Origin: an uncultured Eubacterium sp.
GTDB taxonomy: Bacteria > Bacillota > Clostridia > Lachnospirales > CAG-274
Length of the DNA stretch: 64,000 bases
Assembly (NCBI GenBank): GCA_900545305.1
Contig: UQYD01000007.1
Location: forward strand, 6,605-70,604
Direction of reading: 5' to 3'
The notes below the pieces were generated by a model, which made no database searches, had not been told where the DNA came from, and was given only the letters and a program-made list of their open reading frames with translations. Position numbers and translations under genes: made by a program. How positions within the stretch are numbered: the first letter of the stretch is position 1; every line of letters starts with the position of its first letter. Below, piece after piece: positions 40,992-50,175 of the stretch.

Positions 40992-41750
40992 TTGGTAAAA
41001 ATTATAATGCACGGATGTAACGGTAAAATGGGTAAGGTTATTTGTGATTTAGTTAATAAAGATGCTGATGCAGAAATAGTTGCAGGTATTGATATTGCTG
41101 GTGCAAATGCTCCTTTCCCTGTTTTTACTGATATAAAGGACTGTAATGTAGAAGCAGATGCTATTATTGATTTTACTACTGCAAGTGCTGTTCCAGCTGT
41201 TATTGATTACGCAGTAGAAAAGAATATTCCAGCTGTTATTTGTACAACTGGTCTTTCTGATGAAACAATGGATATGCTTAAAAAGGCATCTGAAAAGGTT
41301 GCTATGTTTAAGTCTGCTAATATGAGTCTTGGTATTAACCTTATTGCTACAATTTTAAAGAAGTATTCTGATGTTTTATATCAGGCTGGCTTTGATGTTG
41401 AAATTGTAGAACGTCATCACAATCAGAAGATTGATGCTCCAAGTGGTACAGCAATTCTCCTTGCAGATGCTGTAAACGAAGGTGTTGGTGGCGACCTTGA
41501 ATATGTCTATGATAGAAGTCAGGTAAGACAGAAAAGAGATAGAAAAGAACTTGGTCTTTCTGCTGTAAGAGGTGGTACTATTGTTGGTGACCACGAAGTT
41601 ATTTTTGCAGGACAGGACGAAGTTATCGAATTTACTCATTCTGCCCATAGTAAGGAAGTTTTTGCAGTAGGTGCTGTAAAGGCTGCTAAGTTTATAAAGG
41701 GTAAAAAGCCTGGTATCTACGATATGCAGGATGTTATGAGTGAAATTTAA
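40992..41750 (+). CDS. dapB: 4-hydroxy-tetrahydrodipicolinate reductase
   Basis: Second enzyme of the branch, NAD(P)H-dependent, 252 residues. The cofactor loop is IIMHGCNGKMG, and the catalytic block reads EIVERHHNQKIDAPSGTA with the conserved histidines and lysine. The C-terminal FTHSAHSKEVFAVGA is complete. The start is not certain: a TTG at 40992 gives the usual family N-terminus (MVKIIMHG) about 11 bases after AAAAGG, while a GTG at 40983 is too close to that site. It closes the asd-dapA-dapB operon and ends before a terminator. Confidence 0.94.
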   Translation: MVKIIMHGCNGKMGKVICDLVNKDADAEIVAGIDIAGANAPFPVFTDIKDCNVEADAIIDFTTASAVPAVIDYAVEKNIPAVICTTGLSDETMDMLKKASEKVAMFKSANMSLGINLIATILKKYSDVLYQAGFDVEIVERHHNQKIDAPSGTAILLADAVNEGVGGDLEYVYDRSQVRQKRDRKELGLSAVRGGTIVGDHEVIFAGQDEVIEFTHSAHSKEVFAVGAVKAAKFIKGKKPGIYDMQDVMSEI

Positions 41751-41770
41751 TTCCAAATATAACATAGAAT

Positions 41771-41808
41771 AGGCAACTGTTTCTAATTTGCAGAAATGGT
41801 TGCCTTTT
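41771..41808 (+). terminator. Intrinsic terminator of asd-dapA-dapB
   Basis: Stem AGGCAAC and inner TTTCT paired with AGAAA and GTTGCC, followed by TTTT. Confidence 0.8.
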
Positions 41809-41865
41809 GTATTACTTAAAAATCTCTTATTGGAAGTTTTATATCAAATACTTTTAAACTTAACC

Positions 41866-41894
41866 TTGTTTTTATAGTATTTGTGTGGTATTCT
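41866..41894 (+). promoter_or_regulatory. Promoter of hom
   Basis: TTGTTT (41866-41871), 17 bases, TATTCT (41889-41894). Confidence 0.55.
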
Positions 41895-41925
41895 ATAGAA
41901 AATAAATTTACTAAGGAGGATAAAA

Positions 41926-43209
41926 ATGGATAAAATTAGAGTTGCTATATTAGGGGCAGGTACTGTTGGAACAGGTGTATATAAGCTCATTAACAAACAG
42001 GCTGATGAAATGATTCACAAGGTTGGAGCTAATATTGAAATTGCTAAAATCTTAGTAAGAAATAAGAATAAAACTAGAGAAGGAATTGACTCAGCGTACC
42101 TTACTGACAATTTTGATGACATTTTAAATGATGATTCTATTAATATTGTAGTAGAAGTAATGGGTGGAATTGAACCTGCAAACACATATATTACACAGGC
42201 TTTAAAGGCTAAGAAGAATATTGTTACAGCAAATAAGGACTTAATTGCGTCAAAGGGTCATGCACTTATGGAATTAGCAAAGGAAAATGGCTGTGATTTA
42301 CTTTTTGAAGCAGCTGTAGCAGGTGCTATTCCAATTATAAGACCATTAAAGCAGTGTTTAGCCGGTAACTATATTTCTGAAATTATGGGTATTGTAAACG
42401 GTACTACTAATTTTATTTTAACTAAAATGACTAAAGAGGGTATGGACTTTGATGAAGCATTAAAAATTGCTCAGGATTTAGGATATGCAGAAGCCGACCC
42501 TACAGCTGATATTGAAGGTTATGATGCTGCCAGAAAGATGGCTATTATGGCATCTATTGCCTTTAATACAAGAGTTACTTTTGATGATGTAGCTACAGAA
42601 GGTATAACAAAGATTACATCAAAGGATATTAAGTATGCAAAGGATATGGATTGCACAATTAAGCTTTTAGGTGTTGCAAGAAATGACGGTAATGGCATTG
42701 AAGTTATGGTTCATCCTATGCTTATATCATCAAATCACCCATTAGCTACAGTTAATGATTCATTTAACGCTGTTTTTGTTCATGGCGATGCTGTTGATGA
42801 TGCTATGTTTATGGGTAGAGGTGCTGGAGAACTCCCAACTGCTAGTGCGATTATGGGTGATGTTATTGACTCAGCTAGAAATATTATACACAACTGTACA
42901 GCAAGAATTGGTTGCACTTGCTACAAGTCTATTCCAATTAAGAATATAGAAGATACAAAGTGCAAATACTTCCTCAGAATGCAGGTTTCTGATAAGCCAG
43001 GTGTTCTTGCAAGTGTAGCTAGTGTTCTTGGTAATAACGATGTTGGTATTGATAGAGTTATTCAGAAAACTAAGAAAAATGGACTTGCTGAATTAGTTGT
43101 TATTACTGACTTAGTTCTTGAAAAGAACTTCAGAGATGCTATAACAATTTTCAATGGTATGTCAATGATTAATGAAATTTCTTCAATAATCAGAGTTTAC
43201 AAGAACTAA
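41926..43209 (+). CDS. hom: Homoserine dehydrogenase
   Basis: Reduces aspartate semialdehyde to homoserine for threonine and methionine. A 427-residue enzyme: N-terminal NAD(P) domain (AILGAGTVGTGVY), the catalytic middle with VTANKDLIAS and GIVNGTTNFILTKM, and YAEADPTADIEGYDAARK. A C-terminal ACT domain (about residues 348-425; FLRMQVSDKPGVLASVA) allows feedback by an amino acid, usually threonine. AAGGAGG precedes the ATG. It has its own promoter and is not under the lysine riboswitch, which lets the threonine/methionine branch run when lysine is plentiful. Confidence 0.96.
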   Translation: MDKIRVAILGAGTVGTGVYKLINKQADEMIHKVGANIEIAKILVRNKNKTREGIDSAYLTDNFDDILNDDSINIVVEVMGGIEPANTYITQALKAKKNIVTANKDLIASKGHALMELAKENGCDLLFEAAVAGAIPIIRPLKQCLAGNYISEIMGIVNGTTNFILTKMTKEGMDFDEALKIAQDLGYAEADPTADIEGYDAARKMAIMASIAFNTRVTFDDVATEGITKITSKDIKYAKDMDCTIKLLGVARNDGNGIEVMVHPMLISSNHPLATVNDSFNAVFVHGDAVDDAMFMGRGAGELPTASAIMGDVIDSARNIIHNCTARIGCTCYKSIPIKNIEDTKCKYFLRMQVSDKPGVLASVASVLGNNDVGIDRVIQKTKKNGLAELVVITDLVLEKNFRDAITIFNGMSMINEISSIIRVYKN

Positions 43210-43275
43210 GAAAATTAATTCCTTAGTAAATAGAACACCTCCAAAGGAGAATTAAATCTCTTTTGGATGTGTTTT

Positions 43276-44331
43276 TTACATTGTGTGTATATGATTATGT
43301 ATAGGTAAGTTTTCAATTTTATGTGTGTGGCTGTGTTCTTCAGTATTGCTATTATGTATATGAAGATGAGAATGAGTGTGACTATGCTCATGACAATGAG
43401 TTACGCCATTACTATGAGTGTGCATATGAGTATGTATGTGTATATGCTCGTGAGAATGTTGTAACTGTATTGTATCATGAGTTACCAATACTGTACCTAT
43501 AATCATTAATACAAGGGCGATATAGAAGTTTATTTCTATTGCAGTACCAAATAATGCAAAAGAGAAAATAACCCCTAAAAATGGCGAAATAGCATAATAT
43601 GCACTTGTTTTTGCTGCCCCAAGGTATTTTTGTGCCATAATATAGAATTTAATACTTAATCCGTAAGAAACAAATCCCAAAATTAATGTAATAAGTATAA
43701 ATTTAATGTTAGGTAAACTTTCTCTTATTATTAAACCTATTATGAGAGAACCCATACCTGAAAATAAGCCTTTTAAGACAACAATTTCTGTAGAACTCTT
43801 ACTAGATAATTTTCTGGTACAGTTGTTTTCAAAACCCCAACATACACAGGCACAGAGGATAAGGAGTGAACCCTTTGAAAATGCAAAGGCTGACATATCC
43901 TCAAATGAAAGTATAATTGTAGATACAGTTATAAATAATATTGCGGTCCATAATTTTGGAGATATAATTTCTTTAAAACAAACTAAAGCTATAATTGATG
44001 TAGCTACAATTTCAAAGTTGTTTAAAAGTGAGGCATTAGCTGAATTTGTCATTGTTAAGCCAAACATTAAGAAAATAGGTGCTGCAATATCCAAAACTAT
44101 CATTCCTAAAGTGTAGAGCAATTCAGCTTTGGTTAATTTTTGTGTTTCATCGTTTTCTTTGTGTATTATAGAAAGCAAAAACATACCTATACCAGCACCT
44201 AAATATAAAAATCCGGCCATTAATGTTGGCGGTATATGATTTAAAAGCAATTTAGATAAAGGTATGTTTACAGCATATAAGGCTGCTGCTAATATTGCAT
44301 ATATTATAGCCGTTTTAGACATATTTTTCAT
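43276..44331 (-). CDS. EamA/DMT-family transporter with a histidine-rich C-terminal tail
   Basis: A 351-residue polytopic protein with about ten membrane helices in two EamA repeats (first 285 residues), the drug/metabolite transporter fold. The last 65-70 residues form a hydrophilic tail of alternating His residues (for example HEHIHIHTHMHTH), about 22 histidines by my count plus one cysteine. EamA proteins do not normally have this. The tail resembles metal-binding loops of zinc, nickel or cobalt transport proteins, so the exporter may be metal-linked or metal-sensing. AAAGGAGAAGG precedes the ATG. Upstream lies a broken acetyltransferase gene. Confidence 0.85.
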   Translation of the reverse strand: MKNMSKTAIIYAILAAALYAVNIPLSKLLLNHIPPTLMAGFLYLGAGIGMFLLSIIHKENDETQKLTKAELLYTLGMIVLDIAAPIFLMFGLTMTNSANASLLNNFEIVATSIIALVCFKEIISPKLWTAILFITVSTIILSFEDMSAFAFSKGSLLILCACVCWGFENNCTRKLSSKSSTEIVVLKGLFSGMGSLIIGLIIRESLPNIKFILITLILGFVSYGLSIKFYIMAQKYLGAAKTSAYYAISPFLGVIFSFALFGTAIEINFYIALVLMIIGTVLVTHDTIQLQHSHEHIHIHTHMHTHSNGVTHCHEHSHTHSHLHIHNSNTEEHSHTHKIENLPIHNHIHTM

Positions 44332-44393
44332 TTGTATTCCTTCTCCTTTAAATTGAAATTATAATCTTCAAAAGGCATTATTATTACTCATTT

Positions 44394-44836
44394 ACCTCTC
44401 GATTCATATATAGTATAGGATATTGGGTCCCTTGTTCATCTAAATCTGTTCTTTTATAAACTCTAAATCCCATATGCTCATAAAATTCTTTGGCAAGAGG
44501 GTTTTTGTTCATTTACAGTCAATTCATTAATATTATAATTTGATATGCCATATTTAATTAATGCTTTTCCTATGCCTTTTCCTCTTTCATTATCTGCTAC
44601 AAATAACATTTCCAATTTATTTTCAGCAATTCCCATAAGACCCATAGGGGTGTCAAAATCATCTTTAGCAACAATTAAATGTGGAATATTGTTTAATGCT
44701 TCTGGAATATATTTTTTATTTGTTGAATTTCATCATCTGACAAAAATTTATGCGTGGATTTTACAGTTTCTTCCTATAGATTAACTAAATATCCAACAAG
44801 GTCAGATGTTCGGTAATCAATTTCAAATATTTTCAT
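44394..44836 (-). pseudogene. Broken GNAT-family acetyltransferase gene
   Basis: Joining three frames on the minus strand gives an acetyltransferase of about 147 residues. It starts MKIFEIDYRTSDLVGYLVNL, has FVADNERGKGIGKALI (the acetyl-CoA loop), NPLAKEFYEHMGF, and ends YPILYMNREVNE. It is broken three times: a TAG where a Trp codon is expected (44774-44776), a missing base in an A-run (about 44712-44717), and an extra base in an A-run (about 44502-44506). The ribosome site GGAG is still present, so decay is recent. Two lesions lie in homopolymers and could be sequencing errors, but the stop codon is a substitution. Confidence 0.8.
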
Positions 44837-44848
44837 ATTTTCTCCATA

Positions 44849-45217
44849 TTATTTTATAATTTTATAGTTATTTTTTTCTAAAATATCTATAGCTTTTTGA
44901 AAGTTTTCTTCTTTAGTTAATATATAATCTGTGTTATAGGTAGAAATAGCAAATATTCCTATTTTGTTTTCTGCCAGTAAAGTAGAGATTTTAGAAAGTA
45001 TTCCAATAAGAGAAAAGTCTAAAACACTATGTATTCTAAAGGCTTTCCAACCTTTATCAATGTGGGTTGCATTATTGGGAACTTTGTTTGTTTCACACAC
45101 AAGGGAATTTTCTTCATCAGTTTTACCGATGAATACATATTCATCATTTATATTTATGGTGTTGTAGTTCTCAACCTTACAAATAGAAAATTTTCTATCT
45201 ATGATTTTAATTTCCAA
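44849..45217 (-). CDS. ACT-domain protein
   Basis: A 122-residue cytosolic protein. The C-terminal half is an ACT fold (FSLIGILSKISTLLAENKIGIFAIST, read in two blocks, then YILTKEENFQKAIDIL). The N-terminal half carries EYVFIGKTDEENSLVCE, as in the CASTOR-like two-ACT family. These proteins probably bind amino acids; no partner enzyme is fused. It precedes the broken acetyltransferase gene by 12 bases, suggesting that both once formed an operon. Confidence 0.78.
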   Translation of the reverse strand: MEIKIIDRKFSICKVENYNTININDEYVFIGKTDEENSLVCETNKVPNNATHIDKGWKAFRIHSVLDFSLIGILSKISTLLAENKIGIFAISTYNTDYILTKEENFQKAIDILEKNNYKIIK

Positions 45218-45266
45218 ATAATCATCTCCTATATACTATTATACAGCAAGTGAGAAAATTTGCAAT

Positions 45267-45470
45267 TTAAAATAATTTACATTGTTAATTTGTGGCTTGA
45301 TAGGCAAGTTATTGGATTAATCTTTCCGATTCAATGTTCAGAACATTTTGCTATGCAAAATGTGGCTAGTAAACTAGCCATCGGATTAATCTTTCCGATT
45401 CATTGGTCAGAACTTTCAACTTCGTTGAAAGCCATACTTCGTATGTCCGATTTATCTTTCGGTTCATTAT
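45267..45470 (-). repeat. Array of three covarying three-hairpin repeat units (post-terminator element)
   Basis: Read on the minus strand after the uxaC terminator. Unit a (about 45470-45407): H1 CCGA/TCGG, H2 CATAC/GTATG, H3 CTTTCAAC/GTTGAAAG. Unit b (about 45406-45337): H1 ATCGGA/TCCGAT, H2 GGCTAG/CTAGCC, H3 CATTTTGC/GCAAAATG. Unit c (about 45336-45267): H1 and H2 eroded, H3 partly kept. H1 loops AAGATAAA or AAGATTAA and TTCTGA tails are conserved while stems change by compensation. Confidence 0.88.
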
Positions 45471-45505
45471 AAAAAAATAGGGCAGGTTAAAAAACCTACC
45501 CTATT
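45471..45505 (-). terminator. Intrinsic terminator of the uxa operon
   Basis: On the minus strand AATAGGGTAGG, loop, CCTGCCCTATT, then T-run. A three-unit hairpin repeat array starts directly after it. Confidence 0.92.
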
Positions 45506-45517
45506 GATAAAATAAAA

Positions 45518-46921
45518 TTACTTATCTAAGTTGAAATATTTAGCTGCATTACCGTAGCAAATATCAGAAACTAACTTACCAGCAAATTCGATGTCATTAG
45601 CATATTCGCCATTTTCAATCCATTCACCGATGATGTTACAAAGAATTCTTCTGAAGTATTCATGTCTTGGGTAAGATAAGAAACTTCTTGAGTCAGTAAG
45701 CATACCAACGAATTTACCAAGTACACCTAAGTTACCAAGTGCCTTAATCTGAGCTTCCATACCGTCCTTGTTGTCATTGAACCACCAAGCAGTACCGAAC
45801 TGAATCTTTGATGCAGCTTCAGGTCCCTGGAAACAGCCGAGGATTGTACCGAATACCTGATTATCAGCAGGGTTACCAGCGAATAATAAAGTCTTAGGTA
45901 ACTTATTGTTGTAGTCAAGAGCGTCTAAAAGACCTGTTAAACCTTCAACAGTTGACCAGTCAGAGATACAGTCGAAACCAGTATCAGGGCCCATCTGTTC
46001 AAATCTTCTAGTGTTGTTATCTCTCTTGATGTTTAAGTGAATTTCCATAGCCCAGTTTCTATCAGCGTACATTTCGCCTAAGAATAACATAAGCATAGTT
46101 CTATACTTTTCACAATCTTCTACGCTTGGCTTGTTACCAGCAAGAGCAGATGCGATAATAGAATCGATTTCAGCTTCGTCAGCCTTTCTAAATGGAAGGT
46201 AAGTAAATGCGTGGTCAGATGCCTTACAGCCAAGAGAATCGAATAAATCAGCTCTCTTAACGAGAACAGCTTTTAAGTCAGCAAAAGTCTTGATTTCAGT
46301 GTTTTCTGTAGCACCAAGAGTCTTGATGTAATCAGCATATGTTGGAGCATCAATGTTAAGAGCCTTATCTGGTCTCCAAGCTGGGTATACCTTGAATGCA
46401 GTTTCTTCAGCTGCAAGTTTCTTGTGCCATTCAAGTGAATCAGCAGGGTCATCAGTTGTGTTAATAGCCTTAACATTAGAACGCTTGATGAGTTCTCTTA
46501 CCTTAAATTCAGGCTTAGCAAGCATTTCGTTAATCTTGTCATGAATTTCAACGGCATTGTCCTTTGTTAAAGGTTCGTAAATACCGAAGTATCTCTGAAG
46601 TTCAAGGTGAGTCCAGTGGTAAAGTGGATTGCCAATAGCATACTGAATAGTTTCAGCCCACTTTACAAACTTGTTAAGCTTGTCAGCATTCTTGCCAGTA
46701 ATTTCTTCTTCAGGTACACCTAAAGAACGCATAGCTCTCCACTTGTAGTGGTCGCCACCAAGCCATACATCAGAAATATCTTCAAAGTTCTTGTTTTCAT
46801 AAATTTCCTGTGGATTTAAGTGACAATGGAAATCATAAATAGGCTCGTTCTTTGCATAGTCGTTAAATAACTTCTTTGCAGTTTCAGTTTTTAATAAGAA
46901 ATTTTCATCAATAAAACCCAT
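45518..46921 (-). CDS. uxaC: Glucuronate/galacturonate isomerase
   Basis: Converts D-galacturonate to tagaturonate (and glucuronate to fructuronate), first step of uronate catabolism. It has 467 residues of the amidohydrolase-like uronate isomerase family: PIYDFHCHLNPQEIYEN near residue 30, DVWLGGDHYKWRAMRSLG, NTTDDPADSLEWHKKL, and MLTDSRSFLSYPRHEYFRRI near the end. GGAGG precedes the ATG. It is the last gene of uxaB-uxaA-uxaC, 46 bases after uxaA, with a terminator after it. Codon use is highly adapted, suggesting strong expression on pectin. Confidence 0.97.
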   Translation of the reverse strand: MGFIDENFLLKTETAKKLFNDYAKNEPIYDFHCHLNPQEIYENKNFEDISDVWLGGDHYKWRAMRSLGVPEEEITGKNADKLNKFVKWAETIQYAIGNPLYHWTHLELQRYFGIYEPLTKDNAVEIHDKINEMLAKPEFKVRELIKRSNVKAINTTDDPADSLEWHKKLAAEETAFKVYPAWRPDKALNIDAPTYADYIKTLGATENTEIKTFADLKAVLVKRADLFDSLGCKASDHAFTYLPFRKADEAEIDSIIASALAGNKPSVEDCEKYRTMLMLFLGEMYADRNWAMEIHLNIKRDNNTRRFEQMGPDTGFDCISDWSTVEGLTGLLDALDYNNKLPKTLLFAGNPADNQVFGTILGCFQGPEAASKIQFGTAWWFNDNKDGMEAQIKALGNLGVLGKFVGMLTDSRSFLSYPRHEYFRRILCNIIGEWIENGEYANDIEFAGKLVSDICYGNAAKYFNLDK

Positions 46922-46967
46922 TTTTTTGTGTCCTCCAAAAAATAAATTAGATTTTTATATAAATGTA

Positions 46968-48446
46968 TTATAAAGTTACACCATTCTTAAAGATAGCGAT
47001 TTCTCTATATCCATTAATTTCATTTTTAGTTTTCTTTCTGTCAGAAGCAACATCAAGGATATACTTGAAGAATTCTTCTGCATACTCGTCCATCTTCTTG
47101 TCTTCAACTAATCTACCAGCATTCCAGTCAATCCAGTTAGACTTTCTTTCAGCAAGTGGAGTATTAGTTGCAATTTTAACAGTAGGAACAGGTGAACCAA
47201 CTGGAGTACCTCTACCTGTTGAGAATAAGATAACGTGGCAACCTGATGCCATCATACCACTGATAGCTACGATGTCGTTACCAGGACCCTGTAAAAGAGA
47301 AAGACCATCAGCAACAGCCTTTTCGCCGTACTTTAATACGCCCATAACATTTGAAGTACCACCCTTTTGAGTACAGCCAAGTGACTTATCTTCAAGAGTT
47401 GTGATACCACCTTTTTTGTTACCAGGAGATGGATTTTCGCCTACAGGTTCGCCATGGCTAAGGAAATATTCCTTAAAGTTGTTAATAAGGTCAACTGTCT
47501 GCTGGAAAAGCTCAGGAGTTTTACATCTATCCATAAGCATAGTTTCAGCACCGAACATTTCCGGTACTTCTGAAAGAACTGTCTTACCACCGTTAGCAAC
47601 CATAATATCAGAAATTCTACCGATAAGAGGGTTAGCAGTAATACCAGATAAACCGTCAGAACCACCACATTTAAGACCAATAACTAACTTAGATACTGGA
47701 CATTCTTCCTGCTTAAACTGTTCAGCATATTCAACAAGTTTGCCCATTTCTTCCATAGCAGCTTCAATTTCGTCTTCGTGGTCCTGAACAACTAAGAACT
47801 TAACTCTTTCGTCGTCCCATTCGCCAAGAACCTTTTTAAATTCATTAAGGTTGTTGTTTTCGCAACCTAAACTAAGAACTAAAACACCGGCAGCATTAGG
47901 GTGATTTACCATACCCTTTAAGAGTTTCTGAGTATTTTCGTGGTCTTCACCAAGCTGAGAACAGCCATATGGGTGAACGAAGTTATAAATACCGTCAACT
48001 CTGCCACCAAAACGCTTGTTAGCTTCAGCAACAATAGCATTAGAAACACCATTTACACAACCAACAGTATTAACAACCCAAATTTCATTTCTGATACCAA
48101 CTTCACCATTTTTACGAACATAGCCCATAAAAGTATCTTTTCTAGTAACAGGAATATCCTTGAGCTTTGGATTGTAAGTGTATTCAAGTGTAGAACTAAG
48201 GTTAGTCTTTACATTGTGAGAATGTACCCATTCACCAGCCTTAATATCCTGTGTAGCATGACCGATTGGATAGCCATACTTAATGATGTTTTCCCCTTCT
48301 TTAATGTCAACAAGGGCCATTTTATGGCCCCTGTCGATATTGTCAACTGCTTTTACACCGAAGATTTCTTCGCCAGCAGTAATATTACGAAGGGCTACAA
48401 CAACGTTATCATTATCGTTTATCTTAATAGCATTGTTTGTATCCAT
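46968..48446 (-). CDS. uxaA: Altronate dehydratase
   Basis: Dehydrates altronate to 2-keto-3-deoxygluconate. A 492-residue single-chain UxaA. The small N-terminal SAF domain covers about residues 1-90 (VVVALRNITAGEEI, HKMALVDIKEGENIIKYGYP). The large domain has RKNGEVGIRNEIWVVNTVGC, FVHPYGCSQLG, LSLGCENNNL, GLKCGGSDGLSGITANPLIG and FSTGRGTPVG (separate blocks). Iron-dependent in known enzymes. GGAGG precedes the start; middle gene of the uxa operon. Confidence 0.97.
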   Translation of the reverse strand: MDTNNAIKINDNDNVVVALRNITAGEEIFGVKAVDNIDRGHKMALVDIKEGENIIKYGYPIGHATQDIKAGEWVHSHNVKTNLSSTLEYTYNPKLKDIPVTRKDTFMGYVRKNGEVGIRNEIWVVNTVGCVNGVSNAIVAEANKRFGGRVDGIYNFVHPYGCSQLGEDHENTQKLLKGMVNHPNAAGVLVLSLGCENNNLNEFKKVLGEWDDERVKFLVVQDHEDEIEAAMEEMGKLVEYAEQFKQEECPVSKLVIGLKCGGSDGLSGITANPLIGRISDIMVANGGKTVLSEVPEMFGAETMLMDRCKTPELFQQTVDLINNFKEYFLSHGEPVGENPSPGNKKGGITTLEDKSLGCTQKGGTSNVMGVLKYGEKAVADGLSLLQGPGNDIVAISGMMASGCHVILFSTGRGTPVGSPVPTVKIATNTPLAERKSNWIDWNAGRLVEDKKMDEYAEEFFKYILDVASDRKKTKNEINGYREIAIFKNGVTL

Positions 48447-48468
48447 ATTTTCCTCCGAATTTATTTAA

Positions 48469-50013
48469 TTATGCTAAAACCTTTTCAACTTCAGAAACAA
48501 CACCGTTGTTTAAGATATTGTATAAGTGGTCTGCAACAACTTCAGGGAAGTTACCTAATTCAGTATTAAGGTCTTCACCAAGCCAGAAGTCTTTGTTTGC
48601 ACAAACCTTAGTAACGAGTTCAGCAACCTGAGCCTTGTCAGTAACATCAACGCCTGTCCAAGCATTCTTGTAGAATTCAAGAACTTCTGGAGCATCCTTG
48701 ATTAAGTATTCTTCGTCGCCTCTCTTACCGATTAAAGCACCTTCTCTAATTTCAGTACCTCTGTAGAATGCAAGGTATGCAGCAAATGAGAAAGTAAGAA
48801 TCTTAGGAAGTTCCTTCTTCTGTGCATAGTATTCGTTAATAGTGTGAAGTACACGAGCTTCCCACTTAGAAGTAGAATTTAAAGAAATGTCTAAAAGCTT
48901 ATGCTTAATGAATGGATTCTGGAATCTATCAAATACAGCATCAGCAAAGCCCTTAAGGTCTTCAAGAGTAAGTTCTGGGCTAACGATAGCAGGGATAATT
49001 TCGTTGTTAAGAGCATCTTCAAGATACTTGTAGAACATCTTGTCTGCCATTAATTCGCCAACTAAGTTGTGACCAGCAAGGAAAGCACCAAGTACAGAGC
49101 AAGTGTGAGCACCGTTAAGAATTCTAACCTTTCTCTTCTTGTATGGCTTTACATCTGGAGTAAAGATAACCTTAAGACCAGCCTTAGGGAATGGAAGTTC
49201 CTTTTCAAGTTCAGCAGGACCTTCGATAACCCAAGTGTGGAAGATTTCACTTGTGTCAATAGCATTATCCTTGTAACCAAACTGTTCGCATAATGCTTCA
49301 GCTTCTTCACGAGGGTAACCAGTAACAATTCTATCAACAAGTGTGCTAGTGAAGATACAAGCGTTTTCAATCCAGTTGATGAATTCGTCGCCTAACTTCC
49401 AGTTAGCAGCATGCTGAAGAACATACTTCTTTAATGTCTTACCGTTATCATCAATAAGTTCGCAAGGGATAAATACAAGACCCTTGTTCATATCACCATT
49501 GAATTCCTTAAATCTTACATATAAGAAGTTACAAACCTTAGCAGGGAAAGAGTCCTGTGGCTGGTCAGTAACCATATCTTCTTCTTTCCAAGAAATACCA
49601 GCTTCAGTAGTGTTAGAAACTACGAATCTGAGCTCTGGGTTCTTTGCACAAGTGTTGTATGTATCAAGGTCAACATATGGGTTGATACATCTGTTTACGC
49701 AAGTAATAAGTCTTTTAGCTGCAACTTCCTTGCCATCTTCACGACCTCTAGCAATAAGAGTGTAAAGACCTTCCTGTTCGTTAAGAACGTTTCTTAAGAA
49801 GTCACCACCAGGGATAGGCTGGATAAGAGTGATACCACCTTCAAATAAGCCCTGTTCATTAATTTCGTCAAACATATAGTCAACAAAGGCACGAAGGAAA
49901 TTACCTTCACCGAACTGAACTATCTTTTCAGGGAGAGTTTTCTTTGTACCGATTTTTAAATCATCGTTGAATTTAAAACCGTTTGTTAAAAGTTGTCTGT
50001 TTAAATTTTCCAT
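48469..50013 (-). CDS. uxaB: Tagaturonate reductase
   Basis: NADH-dependent reduction of tagaturonate to altronate, in the mannitol dehydrogenase family; 514 residues. The N-terminal KIVQFGEGNFLRAFVDYM is the cofactor region. VSNTTEAGI, the catalytic stretch RILNGAHTCSVLGAFLAG with its lysine/asparagine neighbours, and ALNNEIIPAI follow. The frame opens six codons earlier, but that ATG overlaps the GGAGG ribosome site, so the ATG at 50013 is used. It is the first gene of uxaB-uxaA-uxaC behind a good promoter. No linked regulator gene is seen. Confidence 0.97.
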   Translation of the reverse strand: MENLNRQLLTNGFKFNDDLKIGTKKTLPEKIVQFGEGNFLRAFVDYMFDEINEQGLFEGGITLIQPIPGGDFLRNVLNEQEGLYTLIARGREDGKEVAAKRLITCVNRCINPYVDLDTYNTCAKNPELRFVVSNTTEAGISWKEEDMVTDQPQDSFPAKVCNFLYVRFKEFNGDMNKGLVFIPCELIDDNGKTLKKYVLQHAANWKLGDEFINWIENACIFTSTLVDRIVTGYPREEAEALCEQFGYKDNAIDTSEIFHTWVIEGPAELEKELPFPKAGLKVIFTPDVKPYKKRKVRILNGAHTCSVLGAFLAGHNLVGELMADKMFYKYLEDALNNEIIPAIVSPELTLEDLKGFADAVFDRFQNPFIKHKLLDISLNSTSKWEARVLHTINEYYAQKKELPKILTFSFAAYLAFYRGTEIREGALIGKRGDEEYLIKDAPEVLEFYKNAWTGVDVTDKAQVAELVTKVCANKDFWLGEDLNTELGNFPEVVADHLYNILNNGVVSEVEKVLA

Positions 50014-50063
50014 GGGATATACTACCTCCATAATATTATAGTAAAGTTATTTTACCTATTTAC

Positions 50064-50092
50064 ATAATACTATATTTTTACTTTAAAATCAA
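50064..50092 (-). promoter_or_regulatory. Promoter of the uxaB-uxaA-uxaC operon
   Basis: On the minus strand TTGATT (50092-50087), 17 bases, TATTAT (50069-50064). The segments AAAGTAAA and TTTACTA on either side of the -10 box form an imperfect inverted repeat that could be an operator. Confidence 0.7.
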
Positions 50093-50175
50093 TAGAAATG
50101 CAGTTTTAAAGTTAGTTTTTTTATTAAATTAATAAAAATTTCAGTATTGTAAGTGATTACATTGCTTTTATATTG

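Noticed and set aside
44545..44784. Plus-strand 79-codon frame in the interval before the ACT gene
   Set aside because: It lies antisense to the decayed acetyltransferase gene, whose minus-strand translation matches GNAT motifs. The plus-strand product has none.
45267..45470. Insertion sequence or complete group II intron
   Set aside because: No transposase, reverse transcriptase or maturase frame and no long terminal inverted repeats. The array is about 200 bases of short hairpins only.
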